From Prochlorococcus sp. AG-436-O11 (GTDB taxonomy: Bacteria; Cyanobacteriota; Cyanobacteriia; PCC-6307; Cyanobiaceae): a stretch of 36,349 nucleotides of DNA. The stretch spans positions 1 through 36,349 of the forward strand of contig QCPO01000014.1 of assembly GCA_003212535.1 (NCBI GenBank), read 5' to 3'. The position numbers and the translations under genes were made by a program. Every line of letters begins with the position of its first letter. Within the stretch, counting starts at the first letter, position 1. This document shows, one piece after another, positions 1 to 7,911 of this stretch. The notes below the pieces were generated by a model. That model worked only from the letters and a program-made list of their open reading frames with translations. It did no database searches and was not told the origin of the DNA.

Positions 1-243
1 CATTTCTGAAAGACAAAATATTATTTAGTCTGATCTTAAAATAGAGATATAAGATATTATTGACTACGAGAAATAAAAAACTAAACAAATTATTTATCTA
101 TGGATTTCTTAATTTATATTCTTTTAGATTTTATATTATTAATGGAATTTATATTTAATAAAAGATCAAATAGTTTCAGAAAATACTGATAAGAAAAAAC
201 AATTAAATTGGACTATGAATCTTTTGAATCCATCATGGGAAGC

Positions 244-270
244 CTAGAGAATTTAAAATTTAATCTCTAG
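244..270. repeat. 27-bp near-palindrome (inverted repeat)
   Basis: The arms CTAGAGA (244-250) and TCTCTAG (264-270) are perfect reverse complements. The AT-rich centre is itself nearly self-complementary. It spans the stop codon of the possible 34-residue ORF on the minus strand. As RNA it would form a stable hairpin on either strand. A T-run follows on the plus strand (275-280) but is short, so a terminator role is only a guess. Confidence 0.45.
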
Positions 271-364
271 TCCATTTTTTGGTTGTCCTGTTCTTTTTAG
301 TTCTAGTAATAAAATAAAATAAAACTAATATACAAAATGGAATTAGCAACATATCAAAATACAT
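260..364 (-). CDS. Possible 34-residue single-pass membrane peptide
   Basis: This reading frame is short and I do not recognise a family. It starts at ATG (364-362), with a second in-frame ATG four codons later, and ends at TAA (262-260). The predicted peptide has a hydrophobic run (MLLIPFCILVLFYFI, residues 5-19) followed by a strongly basic tail rich in Lys, Arg and Thr, a topology expected of a small inner-membrane or thylakoid peptide with the C-terminus in the cytoplasm. A GAGAGG stretch lies about 12 nt upstream of the first ATG, a loosely spaced Shine-Dalgarno. The stop codon lies inside a near-palindrome (244-270). It could be a chance ORF; the evidence is the combination of a hydrophobic run, a basic tail and a possible ribosome-binding site. 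Confidence 0.35.
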   Translation of the reverse strand: MYFDMLLIPFCILVLFYFITRTKKNRTTKKWTRD

Positions 365-638
365 AAGAAATAATTTCCTCTCTTTTGTATAGTTAGCTAA
401 AAATAGAGATTTAAGCTACTTAATGTTTATCAATAGTTATCCTATCGATCTCCTTTTATTCTGATAATAACAGTAACACTCTTAACAAACTTTAGAAATT
501 CTAGAGTCAAAAATATAAAAATTACCCCATTTGATAAAAACAGTTTATTTTATTCTGCCTAATATCTTCACCATAAGATATTTCTATATATGGGTTAAAA
601 ACTGATTTATTGACGTCGTTAACTTCAATTAATAAAAC

Positions 639-671
639 AAAAAAAAAGACTCTGACGATAAACGTAGAGCC
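639..671 (-). terminator. Rho-independent terminator, minus strand
   Basis: Read on the minus strand, GGCTCTACG (671-663) pairs with CGTCAGAGTC (657-648) across a five-base loop, giving nine pairs with one bulged C and one G-U. Nine consecutive T follow at once (647-639). No convincing gene lies directly upstream on this strand, so it probably ends a small RNA. The sequence TCCCCATCAC, just 5' of the hairpin (684-675), would be unpaired in such an RNA. Confidence 0.6.
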
Positions 672-745
672 TGAGTGATGGGGAATTTCTATCATTGCAA
701 ATTAAAAAGAATTCGACAACCCCATAAATAGGTAAAAATTTTTAC

Positions 746-773
746 TTACAAACACCATATGTAGTGCTATTAT
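746..773 (+). promoter_or_regulatory. Candidate promoter of small RNA
   Basis: A -35-like TTACAA (746-751) and a -10-like TATTAT (768-773) are separated by 16 bases. This predicts a start near 780, at the base of the hairpin that begins the candidate small RNA. Each box differs from the sigma-70 consensus at one or two positions. The support is the arrangement with the hairpins and terminator downstream. Confidence 0.4.
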
Positions 774-779
774 TTTCAA

Positions 780-842
780 AAGGCTAGGTGATGGGGATTA
801 TCAAGCTTTTTTAAAGGGGTTTTACCCCCTTTTTTTTTTTTT
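780..842 (+). ncRNA. Candidate ~60-nt small RNA
   Basis: A short transcription unit with no ORF. It begins with a hairpin in which AAAAGGCT (778-785) pairs with AGCTTTTT (804-811), and an inner stem TGAT (789-792) pairs with ATCA (800-803), presenting a G-rich loop GGGGATT. It ends in a second hairpin with four G-C pairs and a T-run. Length, two-hairpin form, a promoter-like sequence at the right distance and the strong terminator all fit a bacterial regulatory RNA. I looked for the ACTCCTCACAC core of Yfr1 and did not find it, and I cannot assign it to a named Yfr family. GTGATGGGGA (788-797) recurs at 675-684. Confidence 0.45.
813..842 (+). terminator. Rho-independent terminator, plus strand
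   Basis: AAAGGGG (813-819) can pair with CCCC plus T-residues (826-832) around a short T-rich loop. It is followed by thirteen consecutive T (830-842). This is among the clearest intrinsic terminators in the window. It ends the candidate small RNA rather than a protein gene. Confidence 0.7.
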
Positions 843-1073
843 ATTTTTTTCTATTAGGGGAAATTAATAAATGCGATTCAGATTTTAATAACTAATAATC
901 TTTTAATGTTTGTTATATAAATAATTAGATTTTAAAAGAGGTTCCCATATAAACGTAAAAGGCTTTAAAAGTACTAAATGTTTTCCCTCCATTAAGTTAA
1001 TACTTGATATACGCGAATCGACAACAATTTTTTGAGAGTTTTTAGATGATATCCCAAAATATATTTTGATTCA

Positions 1074-1102
1074 TTGACAGTCTACCTAGAATAAGAATTA
1101 AT
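1074..1102 (+). promoter_or_regulatory. Candidate promoter for DUF3764 gene
   Basis: A perfect -35 TTGACA (1074-1079) is followed, after 17 bases, by ATTAAT (1097-1102), which matches the -10 consensus at four of six positions. The predicted transcript would start only about six bases before the ATG at 1115, giving an almost leaderless mRNA. The -10 is weak, so this is tentative. Confidence 0.3.
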
Positions 1103-1114
1103 TAGCTTATTTTT

Positions 1115-1411
1115 ATGTCTTTATTTGTTACCTCCGTTTTCACTTTTAAAATTGAAAGCACTTTCAATGAATGGGCAGCTATATTTGATAGTGCGGAGTC
1201 CGAGAAAAGACATTCTGAATTTGATATTAAGCCAATTTTTAGAGGTGTAAGCATTGATGATCCTCAAAAAGTTATTGTCATTCATCAGGCTCCAGAAGGT
1301 AATGTTAAAAAGTTTGTTGAAGCTAATGGTGACTGGATAGCAACTCATAGAGTTGACCTTTCAACAATGGAAGAAAATTCCTGGACCTCTTCACTAACAA
1401 AGGATAATTGA
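1115..1411 (+). CDS. DUF3764 family protein
   Basis: A 98-residue protein that I assign to DUF3764, a small family of marine picocyanobacteria, from the N-terminal pattern (Phe/Lys-rich strand, then FNEWAAIFDSAE at 17-28), FRGVSIDDPQKVIVIHQAPE (42-61) and a final S-T-rich segment. The strand-helix-strand pattern with the central VIVIHQAPE strand suggests a small alpha+beta (ferredoxin-like dimer) fold, but this is inference. No catalytic residues, signal peptide or membrane segment are visible. It stands alone, after the small-RNA region and facing the tRNA-fMet terminator, so context does not suggest a function. The ATG is the only sensible start because the conserved region begins almost immediately. 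Confidence 0.75.
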   Translation: MSLFVTSVFTFKIESTFNEWAAIFDSAESEKRHSEFDIKPIFRGVSIDDPQKVIVIHQAPEGNVKKFVEANGDWIATHRVDLSTMEENSWTSSLTKDN

Positions 1412-1657
1412 GATTAACAATATTAAAAGCTTAATACTTTAATAAAAAGAAGCATCTTAATTATCGTCTCTAGAAAGTTAACTTATAAAGCATGTTTAAT
1501 ATTTCCTAATTGTACTGATTTAAGATTTTTTCAAATATACAATTCATAAAGATATGCTTTTTAAGTAAATGTTTTTTAGTTGAATTGTTTTGTTTCTAAA
1601 GGAGATAAACAACCGCTTAGGAATGTAAGGAAATATTCCTAAAAACTATTTATCGCA

Positions 1658-1680
1658 ATAAAAAACCTCCAAATGGAGGC
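1658..1680 (-). terminator. Terminator after tRNA-fMet
   Basis: On the minus strand GCCTCC is followed by ATTT, GGAGG and a run of six T (1665-1660). The stem has five perfect G-C/A-T pairs with a four-base loop. It starts nine bases after the tRNA CCA end and would terminate both the tRNA and any read-through from the asparaginase operon. Confidence 0.75.
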
Positions 1681-1688
1681 TATCTCTT

Positions 1689-1765
<77 letters not shown>

Positions 1766-1810
1766 TCATATGTATAGCATACATCTGAAAGGGTTATTTT
1801 TACTATTTTT

Positions 1811-2776
1811 TTAGGATTCTTGGAATTTTAATTGACCTTTTACTTCTATTTGCACACCTTTCGGGAATTTTAAAATCTTATCTTCTATATCTTCTATTCT
1901 TAAATCAGAAATCCATTCTAACTGTTTTAATAAATGGAGGCTTACTGCGTGTTTGGCTCTTTTTGAACCATCTTCAACTTTTAATGCAAGTCCTATTCCC
2001 TCATTGACCTTGCATAGACATTGTATTCCTTCAGCTCCACCCTTACTTATAACTTGTCCGTGAGAAGCTTTAATTATTTCAGTATCAAATTTATTCTTAT
2101 CGCTTATCATTATAGGGTTGGTTATTATTGATCTACTGATTTGTTCTAATTCTGCATTTTCTGAACTGCTTAGGACCGCATATAACTTCGCCATTTCAAG
2201 TAACTTCATATAGAGCGTTGGGGCTCCGCAGTCATCACGTTCTACGCAAATATCAGACAATGGGATCTCAAGTAATTCTGAAATAATCCTAAATATTTCT
2301 ATTTGAAGAGGATGATCTTTCTTTAAATAACTATCTAAGGGCAAATTTAATTTTTTACATGTTGCAAGAAATGCTGCATGCTTGCCAGAACAATTATGCT
2401 GTAATGGACTTATGATTAATTTAGGACATTTTAAATAGTTTATATCAATATCGTATGCCCATAAAATTTTAAATGCTTCTCTCGTATGCAATTTAGAACC
2501 ACTATGTGAGCCACATGCTAAAGATATTGCTTTTGAAGCGTTATTAATTTCTGATGCAGCTCCACTGCTCACAAAAGGTATCGCTTGAAAGGGTTTTAAG
2601 GATGATCTTATGAAACTTTTATACTCTGGATTACCCGCACACATCAAAACTCTACCTTTTTTATCACTAATAACAGCATGAATTTTATGGATAGATTCAA
2701 GATTTGAACCTCTCATTAAGGTTGCTTGTAAAGGAGGATTATTTGATGTATATAGATTTTTGAAATTAGAACTCAT
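1811..2776 (-). CDS. Asparaginase II family protein
   Basis: A 321-residue member of the asparaginase family typified by Rhizobium etli ReAV (asparaginase II), unrelated in fold to E. coli AnsA/AnsB. Expected activity is hydrolysis of L-asparagine to aspartate and ammonia in the cytoplasm. Family signatures are visible: RSSLKPFQAIP (57-67), ACGSHSG (87-93), HNCSGKHAAFL (127-137) and RDDCGAPT (180-187). The Ser and Lys of RSSLK and the Cys of HNCSGK and DDCGAP match positions implicated in substrate and zinc binding. The ATG follows the CGLD27 stop codon without a gap, so translation is probably coupled. It is the last gene of a leftward operon that runs toward tRNA-fMet. The family call is firm; actual substrate preference in marine cyanobacteria is not known to me. 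Confidence 0.85.
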   Translation of the reverse strand: MSSNFKNLYTSNNPPLQATLMRGSNLESIHKIHAVISDKKGRVLMCAGNPEYKSFIRSSLKPFQAIPFVSSGAASEINNASKAISLACGSHSGSKLHTREAFKILWAYDIDINYLKCPKLIISPLQHNCSGKHAAFLATCKKLNLPLDSYLKKDHPLQIEIFRIISELLEIPLSDICVERDDCGAPTLYMKLLEMAKLYAVLSSSENAELEQISRSIITNPIMISDKNKFDTEIIKASHGQVISKGGAEGIQCLCKVNEGIGLALKVEDGSKRAKHAVSLHLLKQLEWISDLRIEDIEDKILKFPKGVQIEVKGQLKFQES

Positions 2777-3271
2777 TTAGATGCTGTTGTATTTAAATAG
2801 TAATATTCCAGATAAAACTAGGATTAAAATAATAGATGATATTTGAGTTAGGTTTTTTAAAATAGGTTTTACTTCTATAGATGCTATTAAAGATTCTTTC
2901 TCTTTTAAAGTTAAAGGCTTGATCCATATTTGACCATCATACCAACCAGATTCTTCATACTCTACTTTTTCAGAGCTCAATCTTTTAAATATATGATTCC
3001 AACCAAGATATAACCTTATTGTTAGCAGTAGCGGTATAGATAAGCTACTAATAAGACTTAATAAGAGGTACTTAAGAAGAGCTGTTTTGAAATATATGCT
3101 TCCAGATGAAATAATTAAAAATAAAATAAAACTAGCTAACCAAAATCTTAATAATATGATTGAAAATAATTTTTTTGATTTTGGCCAAGAAAATATTTTT
3201 GATTTTGATAATTCAATAAATTCGTTTGTTGGTTGTTGTTCCTTAGGAACGGGGCAATTAAATTCACTCAT
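2777..3271 (-). CDS. CGLD27 family membrane protein (DUF1230)
   Basis: A 164-residue integral membrane protein. The start MSEFNCPVPKEQQPTNEF carries the VPxEQxPxxE signature of CGLD27 (DUF1230), a family conserved in cyanobacteria, green algae, plants and diatoms. Two hydrophobic segments occur at about 41-57 and 65-87. The conserved LGWNHIFKRL...YEESGWYDGQIWIKP block (89-118) follows and a last membrane segment is at about 145-159. The plant homolog is plastid-targeted and reported as iron-deficiency responsive; its molecular role is undetermined. It lies between rsfS (5-bp gap) and asparaginase (0-bp gap) on the same strand, so it is part of an operon. No regulatory site is visible inside. 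Confidence 0.85.
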   Translation of the reverse strand: MSEFNCPVPKEQQPTNEFIELSKSKIFSWPKSKKLFSIILLRFWLASFILFLIISSGSIYFKTALLKYLLLSLISSLSIPLLLTIRLYLGWNHIFKRLSSEKVEYEESGWYDGQIWIKPLTLKEKESLIASIEVKPILKNLTQISSIILILVLSGILLFKYNSI

Positions 3272-3276
3272 GAAAA

Positions 3277-3621
3277 TTATGGAAAATCTAAATTATCTCC
3301 ATTGCTCCAAAATGATTCTAGATCATAAAATTTTCTTATTTCTGGTTGAAAAATATTTACTATCAAGTCGCCATAATCAAGTAAAGCCCATTTTGCTTTG
3401 TTAACTCCTTCTTTTCTAATTGGCTCAATTTTCGCCTTCTCTCTTAATTCAACTTCTACTGAGTTCGTTATTGATCTTACTTGTACATCTGATAATCCTT
3501 CTGCAATTAATATCCACTCACTAATAAAAGAAACTTTGTCAATTTTTATCAACTTTATATCTTTAGCTTTTTTCTCATCACATGCTCTAGCAGCCATTAA
3601 AACCAATCGTTTACTGTCCAT
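3277..3621 (-). CDS. rsfS: Ribosome silencing factor RsfS (Iojap/DUF143)
   Basis: A 114-residue protein of the Iojap/RsfS family. The family binds ribosomal protein L14 on the large subunit and blocks subunit joining when nutrients run short; plastid Iojap is related. Diagnostic features are ARACDEKKAKDIKLIKIDKV, the SEWILIAEGLSDVQVRSI strand-helix, and the C-terminal WALLDYGDLIVNIFQPEIRKFYDLESFW block, close to the family consensus WxLxDxGDxVVHxFxxExRxFYxLExLW. I chose the ATG at 3621 (MDSKRL) over a longer frame from 3693, because the extra residues resemble no RsfS N-terminus and lie in the DUF3318 tail. This start overlaps the DUF3318 stop by 11 bp, implying translational coupling. Confidence 0.9.
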   Translation of the reverse strand: MDSKRLVLMAARACDEKKAKDIKLIKIDKVSFISEWILIAEGLSDVQVRSITNSVEVELREKAKIEPIRKEGVNKAKWALLDYGDLIVNIFQPEIRKFYDLESFWSNGDNLDFP

Positions 3622-4249
3622 AAACATTTTCGCTTGATACTGATTTTTCTGAACCTTCTTGCTGTGACAATTCTGATCTAGCTTTTTCAGCACTTTTTCT
3701 TAATGCATCTAGTCTGTCCTCAAAAAAACTTCTTTTTTTCTTTTTTCTAGTTTTTTCAATTAATTCTTTTAATGCACCGCCAAGACTTTTATAAGCATTT
3801 GGAATACTATAACCAAATCTACAAGCAATATCTATAGCTCTTTCATCTGCAAAGATAGCATCCTGGAGCTTTTTCTCTGAATTATTTTTTATGTATAACC
3901 TATATCCTGCAAAACTTGATAATCCAAGAGCAAGTAATAAAAGTAATCCATCTTGTACCCATAACTCACCAATAGCACCGCCCAACCCTATTGCCAGAGC
4001 AGCCATCTCCCATCCATCCCTAGGGATTGCGTCGTTCTGTATTTTTCCTACTTCGTGCCAAAATAACATGTTCCTATGGTCAATCGCAAAATTATCCCAT
4101 TCATCTAAATCTATTTGGATTTCAACTTCGTCACGACCAATTTCTTCTAGAGTTATTAGTGGAGGGTCTATAGCTGCTGCTGCTTCAATAAAAACCCAAC
4201 TTTCATTCTCTGGAGGCAACAAACTTTTTAGTCGCTGAAGTTCGCTCAT
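3611..4249 (-). CDS. DUF3318 family protein
   Basis: A 212-residue cyanobacterial protein of DUF3318. The start MSELQRLKSLLPPENESWVF is the usual family N-terminus, so I prefer ATG 4249 to an upstream ATG at 4297. The following block predicts an acidic cytosolic strand region (EEIGRDEVEIQIDLDEWDNF) and a conserved RNMLFWHEVGKIQNDAIPRDGWE segment, whose HE pair at the start of a helix is reminiscent of metal-binding helices. Two membrane segments (about 78-92 and 98-113) follow, then a helical, basic C-terminal tail. Function is unknown. It heads the leftward operon with rsfS, CGLD27 and asparaginase and faces carB across a 108-bp divergent region. Confidence 0.8.
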   Translation of the reverse strand: MSELQRLKSLLPPENESWVFIEAAAAIDPPLITLEEIGRDEVEIQIDLDEWDNFAIDHRNMLFWHEVGKIQNDAIPRDGWEMAALAIGLGGAIGELWVQDGLLLLLALGLSSFAGYRLYIKNNSEKKLQDAIFADERAIDIACRFGYSIPNAYKSLGGALKELIEKTRKKKKRSFFEDRLDALRKSAEKARSELSQQEGSEKSVSSENVYGQ

Positions 4250-4293
4250 AAAAAATAATTTTCTATCAATACTATAGAAACAAATGTTGCTTT

Positions 4294-4306
4294 TCAAGTA
4301 ACTTGA
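4294..4306. promoter_or_regulatory. Perfect dyad between DUF3318 operon and carB
   Basis: TCAAGT-A-ACTTGA is a perfect inverted repeat with a one-base centre in the 108-bp divergent intergenic region. It sits about 17 bases upstream of a TATAAG (4323-4328) that could be the carB -10 box, so it overlaps the expected -35 position. It could be an operator, but short AT-rich dyads arise by chance. Confidence 0.3.
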
Positions 4307-4357
4307 TTAACATCTGATGATTTATAAGTAGCATGAAATAAATGAAATTTTTTAATT

Positions 4358-7300
4358 ATGCCTCAAAGAGGTGATCTTAAAAGAATACTTATTTTGGGTT
4401 CAGGCCCAATTGTTATAGGACAAGCATGCGAATTTGATTATTCGGGTACTCAAGCATGTAAAGCTTTAAGAAAAGCAGGTTATGAAACCATATTGATTAA
4501 TTCAAATCCAGCATCTATAATGACTGATCCTGATATTGCTAACAAAACCTATATTGAACCATTAACTCCTGAAATAGTATCCCAAATTATTTTAAAGGAA
4601 AAGCCTGATGCTCTTCTTGCCACAATGGGAGGACAGACAGCCTTGAATCTTGCTGTTAAATTATCTGAGTCAGATTTTTTGAAAAAAAATAATATTGAAT
4701 TAATAGGAGCCAACTTACAAGCCATTAATAAAGCAGAAGATAGAAAATTATTTAAAGAGTCTATGTCAAAAATAAATGTTAATGTATGTCCTTCTGGTAT
4801 CGCATCAAACATAACAGAAGCCAAAGAAGTATCTAAGAAAATAAACTCATTCCCTTTGATAATAAGGCCTGCTTTTACTTTGGGAGGAGGTGGTGGAGGA
4901 ATAGCATATAATCTTGAGGAATTTGTTGAACTTTGTAAAACAGGTTTAGAAGAAAGTCCTAGTAATCAAATATTGATTGAGAAATCACTTATAGGATGGA
5001 AAGAGTTTGAATTAGAGGTAATGAGAGATACTTCTGACAACGTAGTAATTGTTTGTAGTATTGAAAATCTTGATCCAATGGGTGTTCATACTGGTGATTC
5101 GATTACAGTCGCACCCGCTCAAACTCTTACAGATAAGGAATATCAAAGGCTGAGAGATTTTTCTTTGAAAATAATAAGAGAGATAGGAGTTGAAACGGGT
5201 GGAAGTAATATTCAATTTGCAATAAATCCTAAAAATGGTGAAGTTATTGTTATTGAAATGAATCCCCGTGTAAGTAGATCGTCGGCTTTGGCAAGTAAAG
5301 CCACAGGATTTCCTATCGCGAAGATTGCAGCTTTATTATCTGTTGGATTTACACTTGATGAAATTGTTAACGATATTACAAAAAAAACACCTGCATGTTT
5401 TGAACCTTCAATTGATTATGTTGTCACCAAAATCCCCAGATTTGCTTTTGAAAAATTTCAAGGTTCCTCAAAAATACTAAGTACATCAATGAAATCTGTT
5501 GGAGAATCAATGGCAATAGGCCGTTCGTTTGAAGAATCATTTCAGAAAGCATTGAGATCTTTAGAAATAGGTATTTTTGGATGGGAATGTGAGTCTCTGG
5601 AAGAATTTAACAACGAGAATGATTTAAAGAATAATTTGAGAAACCCTACAGCTGAAAGAATTCTTCTTATAAAAAAAGCGATGCAACAAGGCAAGACAAA
5701 CTCATTTATAAATGAAGTTACAAATATAGATTTGTGGTTTATTGAAAAATTACGTAATATTCTTAATTTTGAAGAGCACTATTTAAAGAGTAAAAAACTT
5801 AGTGATATAGATAGAGATACTATGTTAAAAGCTAAGCAAATAGGCTTTTCAGATAAACAAATTGCAACCTTAACTGACTCTGATTTTTATGAAGTCAGAA
5901 AGCATAGAAAAGATTTGAATATTGTTCCTGTTTATAAAACTGTTGATACTTGTTCAGCTGAATTCTTATCTTCAACTCCTTATCATTATTCAACTTATGA
6001 AGAGTCTTATATAAAGTTAAATGCTAATTTTTTTGATGATGAGATTTTTTCTAAGAATGATAATCAATTTAAAAAAATTATGATCCTAGGAGGTGGACCT
6101 AACAGAATTGGCCAAGGCATAGAATTTGATTATTGTTGTTGTCATGCTTCTTATCAAGCGTCTACAAATGGATATAAAACTATAATGGTAAATAGTAATC
6201 CAGAAACTGTTTCAACTGATTACGATACCAGTGATATTTTATATTTTGAGCCAGTAACTTTAGAGGACGTTTTAAATATCATAGAAGCTGAGAAACCTTA
6301 TGGTTTGATTGTTCAATTTGGAGGACAAACCCCTCTTAAATTATCATTGCCTTTATTTGAATGGCTAAAAACAAAAGATGGCTTAAAAAGTGGATCGAAA
6401 ATTCTTGGTACTTCACCAATCTCAATTGATTTGGCTGAAGATAGAGAGGAATTTACTAAGATCCTTGAAGAATTAGATATTAGACAGCCTTTAAATGGTA
6501 TTGCACGTACTCAAGAGGAAGCACAAACTGTAGCAAAAAATATTGGCTTTCCTTTAGTGGTAAGACCTTCTTATGTTTTAGGAGGAAGGGCTATGGAAAT
6601 TGTTAAAAATGAAAATGAATTATCTAGATATATTTCAGAAGCAGTTAAAGTTTCTCCTGATCATCCAATACTTCTAGACCAATATTTGAGCAATGCTATT
6701 GAGATAGATGTTGATGCATTATGTGATTCAAATGGTTCAGTTGTAATTGCTGGGCTTATGGAACATGTCGAACCTGCTGGGATTCATTCTGGAGACTCAG
6801 CATGCTGTCTCCCCTCAATTTCTCTTTCGAAATCCACCTTAGAAACTGTAAAAAAATGGACAAAATTAATTGCAAATAGATTAAATGTTGTTGGCTTAAT
6901 TAATTTACAATTTGCAGTAACTAATTTGAATAATAAAGAAAATAAATTATTTATTCTTGAGGCAAATCCGAGAGCTTCTAGAACTATCCCATTTGTTTCT
7001 AAAGCAATAGGTAAGCCGATTGCAAAGTTGGCGACCCAATTAATGCAAGGTTATAAATTAGAGGATGTAAATTTTACTAAAGAATTGATTCCTAAATATC
7101 AGGCAGTTAAAGAAGCTGTTTTACCTTTTAAGAGATTTCCTGGTTCTGATACTCTTCTTGGTCCAGAAATGAGATCTACTGGAGAAGTAATGGGTTTAGC
7201 TAAGGATTTTGGGCTTGCTTATGCTAAGTCCGAATTAGCAGCTGGTAATGGAGTGCCATCCAAAGGGGTAGCTTTTTTATCTACTAATGATTTAGATAAA

Positions 7301-7660
7301 GTAAATCTTGAAAATATTGCAAGGCAATTATTACTTTTAGGATTTAAATTGAATGCTACAAAGGGTACTGCTGCATATTTGTCTAATTTAGGAATACAAG
7401 TTGAAGAAGTTTTGAAAGTTCATGAAGGCCGACCAAATATTGAGGACCTTATTCGTTCAGGACTTATTCAATTAATTATTAATACTCCAGTAGGATCCCA
7501 AGCCCTTCATGATGATGCATATCTTAGACGTGCTGCTTTAGAATATAATATCCCAACATTTACAACTATTCCCGGAGCTAATGCAGCGATTAAAGCAATA
7601 AAATCATTACGTCTAAACAAGATTGATACTTTCTCTCTGCAGGAAATTCATAAGTCTTAA
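4358..7660 (+). CDS. carB: Carbamoyl-phosphate synthase large subunit
   Basis: CarB makes carbamoyl phosphate from bicarbonate, ammonia (delivered by CarA) and two ATP, for arginine and pyrimidine synthesis in the cytoplasm. The 1100-residue length is normal for the family. The two homologous ATP-grasp halves are evident. The first starts [20 protein letters not shown], with [18 protein letters not shown] and [18 protein letters not shown]. The second starts [20 protein letters not shown], with [13 protein letters not shown] and [18 protein letters not shown]. The last ~150 residues form the allosteric MGS-like domain ([21 protein letters not shown]). It stands alone on the plus strand; carA is not in the window. 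It ends two bases before the convergent DUF6447 gene, with no visible terminator. Confidence 0.98.
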   Translation: MPQRGDLKRILILGSGPIVIGQACEFDYSGTQACKALRKAGYETILINSNPASIMTDPDIANKTYIEPLTPEIVSQIILKEKPDALLATMGGQTALNLAVKLSESDFLKKNNIELIGANLQAINKAEDRKLFKESMSKINVNVCPSGIASNITEAKEVSKKINSFPLIIRPAFTLGGGGGGIAYNLEEFVELCKTGLEESPSNQILIEKSLIGWKEFELEVMRDTSDNVVIVCSIENLDPMGVHTGDSITVAPAQTLTDKEYQRLRDFSLKIIREIGVETGGSNIQFAINPKNGEVIVIEMNPRVSRSSALASKATGFPIAKIAALLSVGFTLDEIVNDITKKTPACFEPSIDYVVTKIPRFAFEKFQGSSKILSTSMKSVGESMAIGRSFEESFQKALRSLEIGIFGWECESLEEFNNENDLKNNLRNPTAERILLIKKAMQQGKTNSFINEVTNIDLWFIEKLRNILNFEEHYLKSKKLSDIDRDTMLKAKQIGFSDKQIATLTDSDFYEVRKHRKDLNIVPVYKTVDTCSAEFLSSTPYHYSTYEESYIKLNANFFDDEIFSKNDNQFKKIMILGGGPNRIGQGIEFDYCCCHASYQASTNGYKTIMVNSNPETVSTDYDTSDILYFEPVTLEDVLNIIEAEKPYGLIVQFGGQTPLKLSLPLFEWLKTKDGLKSGSKILGTSPISIDLAEDREEFTKILEELDIRQPLNGIARTQEEAQTVAKNIGFPLVVRPSYVLGGRAMEIVKNENELSRYISEAVKVSPDHPILLDQYLSNAIEIDVDALCDSNGSVVIAGLMEHVEPAGIHSGDSACCLPSISLSKSTLETVKKWTKLIANRLNVVGLINLQFAVTNLNNKENKLFILEANPRASRTIPFVSKAIGKPIAKLATQLMQGYKLEDVNFTKELIPKYQAVKEAVLPFKRFPGSDTLLGPEMRSTGEVMGLAKDFGLAYAKSELAAGNGVPSKGVAFLSTNDLDKVNLENIARQLLLLGFKLNATKGTAAYLSNLGIQVEEVLKVHEGRPNIEDLIRSGLIQLIINTPVGSQALHDDAYLRRAALEYNIPTFTTIPGANAAIKAIKSLRLNKIDTFSLQEIHKS

Positions 7661-7662
7661 AC

Positions 7663-7881
7663 TTACTCAATGTTTTTAAGTTTCTCTTTTAGTTGATTGG
7701 CCAAAGAGTTTCTACTTATTGATAATAATTTCAGGGTATCTTCATGCATTTTTAATTGTGTTTCGGCAATCTGTAATACTTTTATAGTTTCTTTTATATC
7801 ATTTGATAAATCATCAATTAAATATTTCTTCCCCTCAAATGTTAAAACAGGTTTACTATTTTCATTTGTGTTCTCGTTCAT
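7663..7881 (-). CDS. Small coiled-coil protein, DUF6447-like
   Basis: A 72-residue protein with a short polar N-terminus, a PVLTFEGKKYLIDDLSNDIKE segment resembling the beta-hairpin and 'YxIDDLS' signature of DUF6447, and then a long amphipathic helix (residues about 32-70) with heptad-like leucines, probably a coiled coil. There is no signal peptide or membrane segment. The function is unknown. It is convergent with carB (2-bp gap) and lies 30 bp downstream of the ABC exporter's 3' end on the same strand, so it could be read through from that gene. The family assignment is by pattern and is moderately secure. Confidence 0.7.
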   Translation of the reverse strand: MNENTNENSKPVLTFEGKKYLIDDLSNDIKETIKVLQIAETQLKMHEDTLKLLSISRNSLANQLKEKLKNIE

Positions 7882-7911
7882 AATTTTTAGTATTTAATAA
7901 TTAAAATAAAA

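Larger units (their letters stand above)
1..1114. other. Long intergenic region with small-RNA-like units
   Basis: This 1.1 kb is unusually long and gene-poor for such a compact genome. No ORF of normal size is convincing on either strand. It holds a possible 34-residue membrane peptide on the minus strand, a near-palindrome at 244-270, a minus-strand intrinsic terminator at 639-671, a plus-strand promoter, hairpin and terminator at 746-842, and a promoter-like site at 1074-1102 for the DUF3764 gene. I see nothing interpretable at 365-520 or 845-1070 apart from AT-rich sequence. Window edge effects cannot be excluded for the first 100 bases. Confidence 0.6.

Noticed and set aside
100..189. 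29-codon plus-strand ORF with hydrophobic residues
   Set aside because: No ribosome-binding site and no motif; AT-rich DNA yields such Ile/Leu/Phe-rich runs by chance.
522..695. 57-codon ORF on the minus strand (starts MIEIPHHSGSTF)
   Set aside because: The strong minus-strand terminator hairpin and its T-run (639-671) lie within its first 20 codons, and the composition looks like translated RNA structure.
780..842. Yfr1 small RNA
   Set aside because: The conserved ACTCCTCACAC core is absent, and hairpin sequences differ.
1618..1641. TAGGAAT/ATTCCTA inverted repeat as terminator
   Set aside because: There is no T-run on either strand at the correct side; it may be chance or a weak structure.
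3622..3693. N-terminal extension of RsfS
   Set aside because: The extra 24 residues lie within the DUF3318 reading region and do not resemble RsfS starts.
4250..4297. N-terminal extension of the DUF3318 protein
   Set aside because: The family normally starts at MSELQRLKSLLPPEN; the upstream 16 residues look unrelated.
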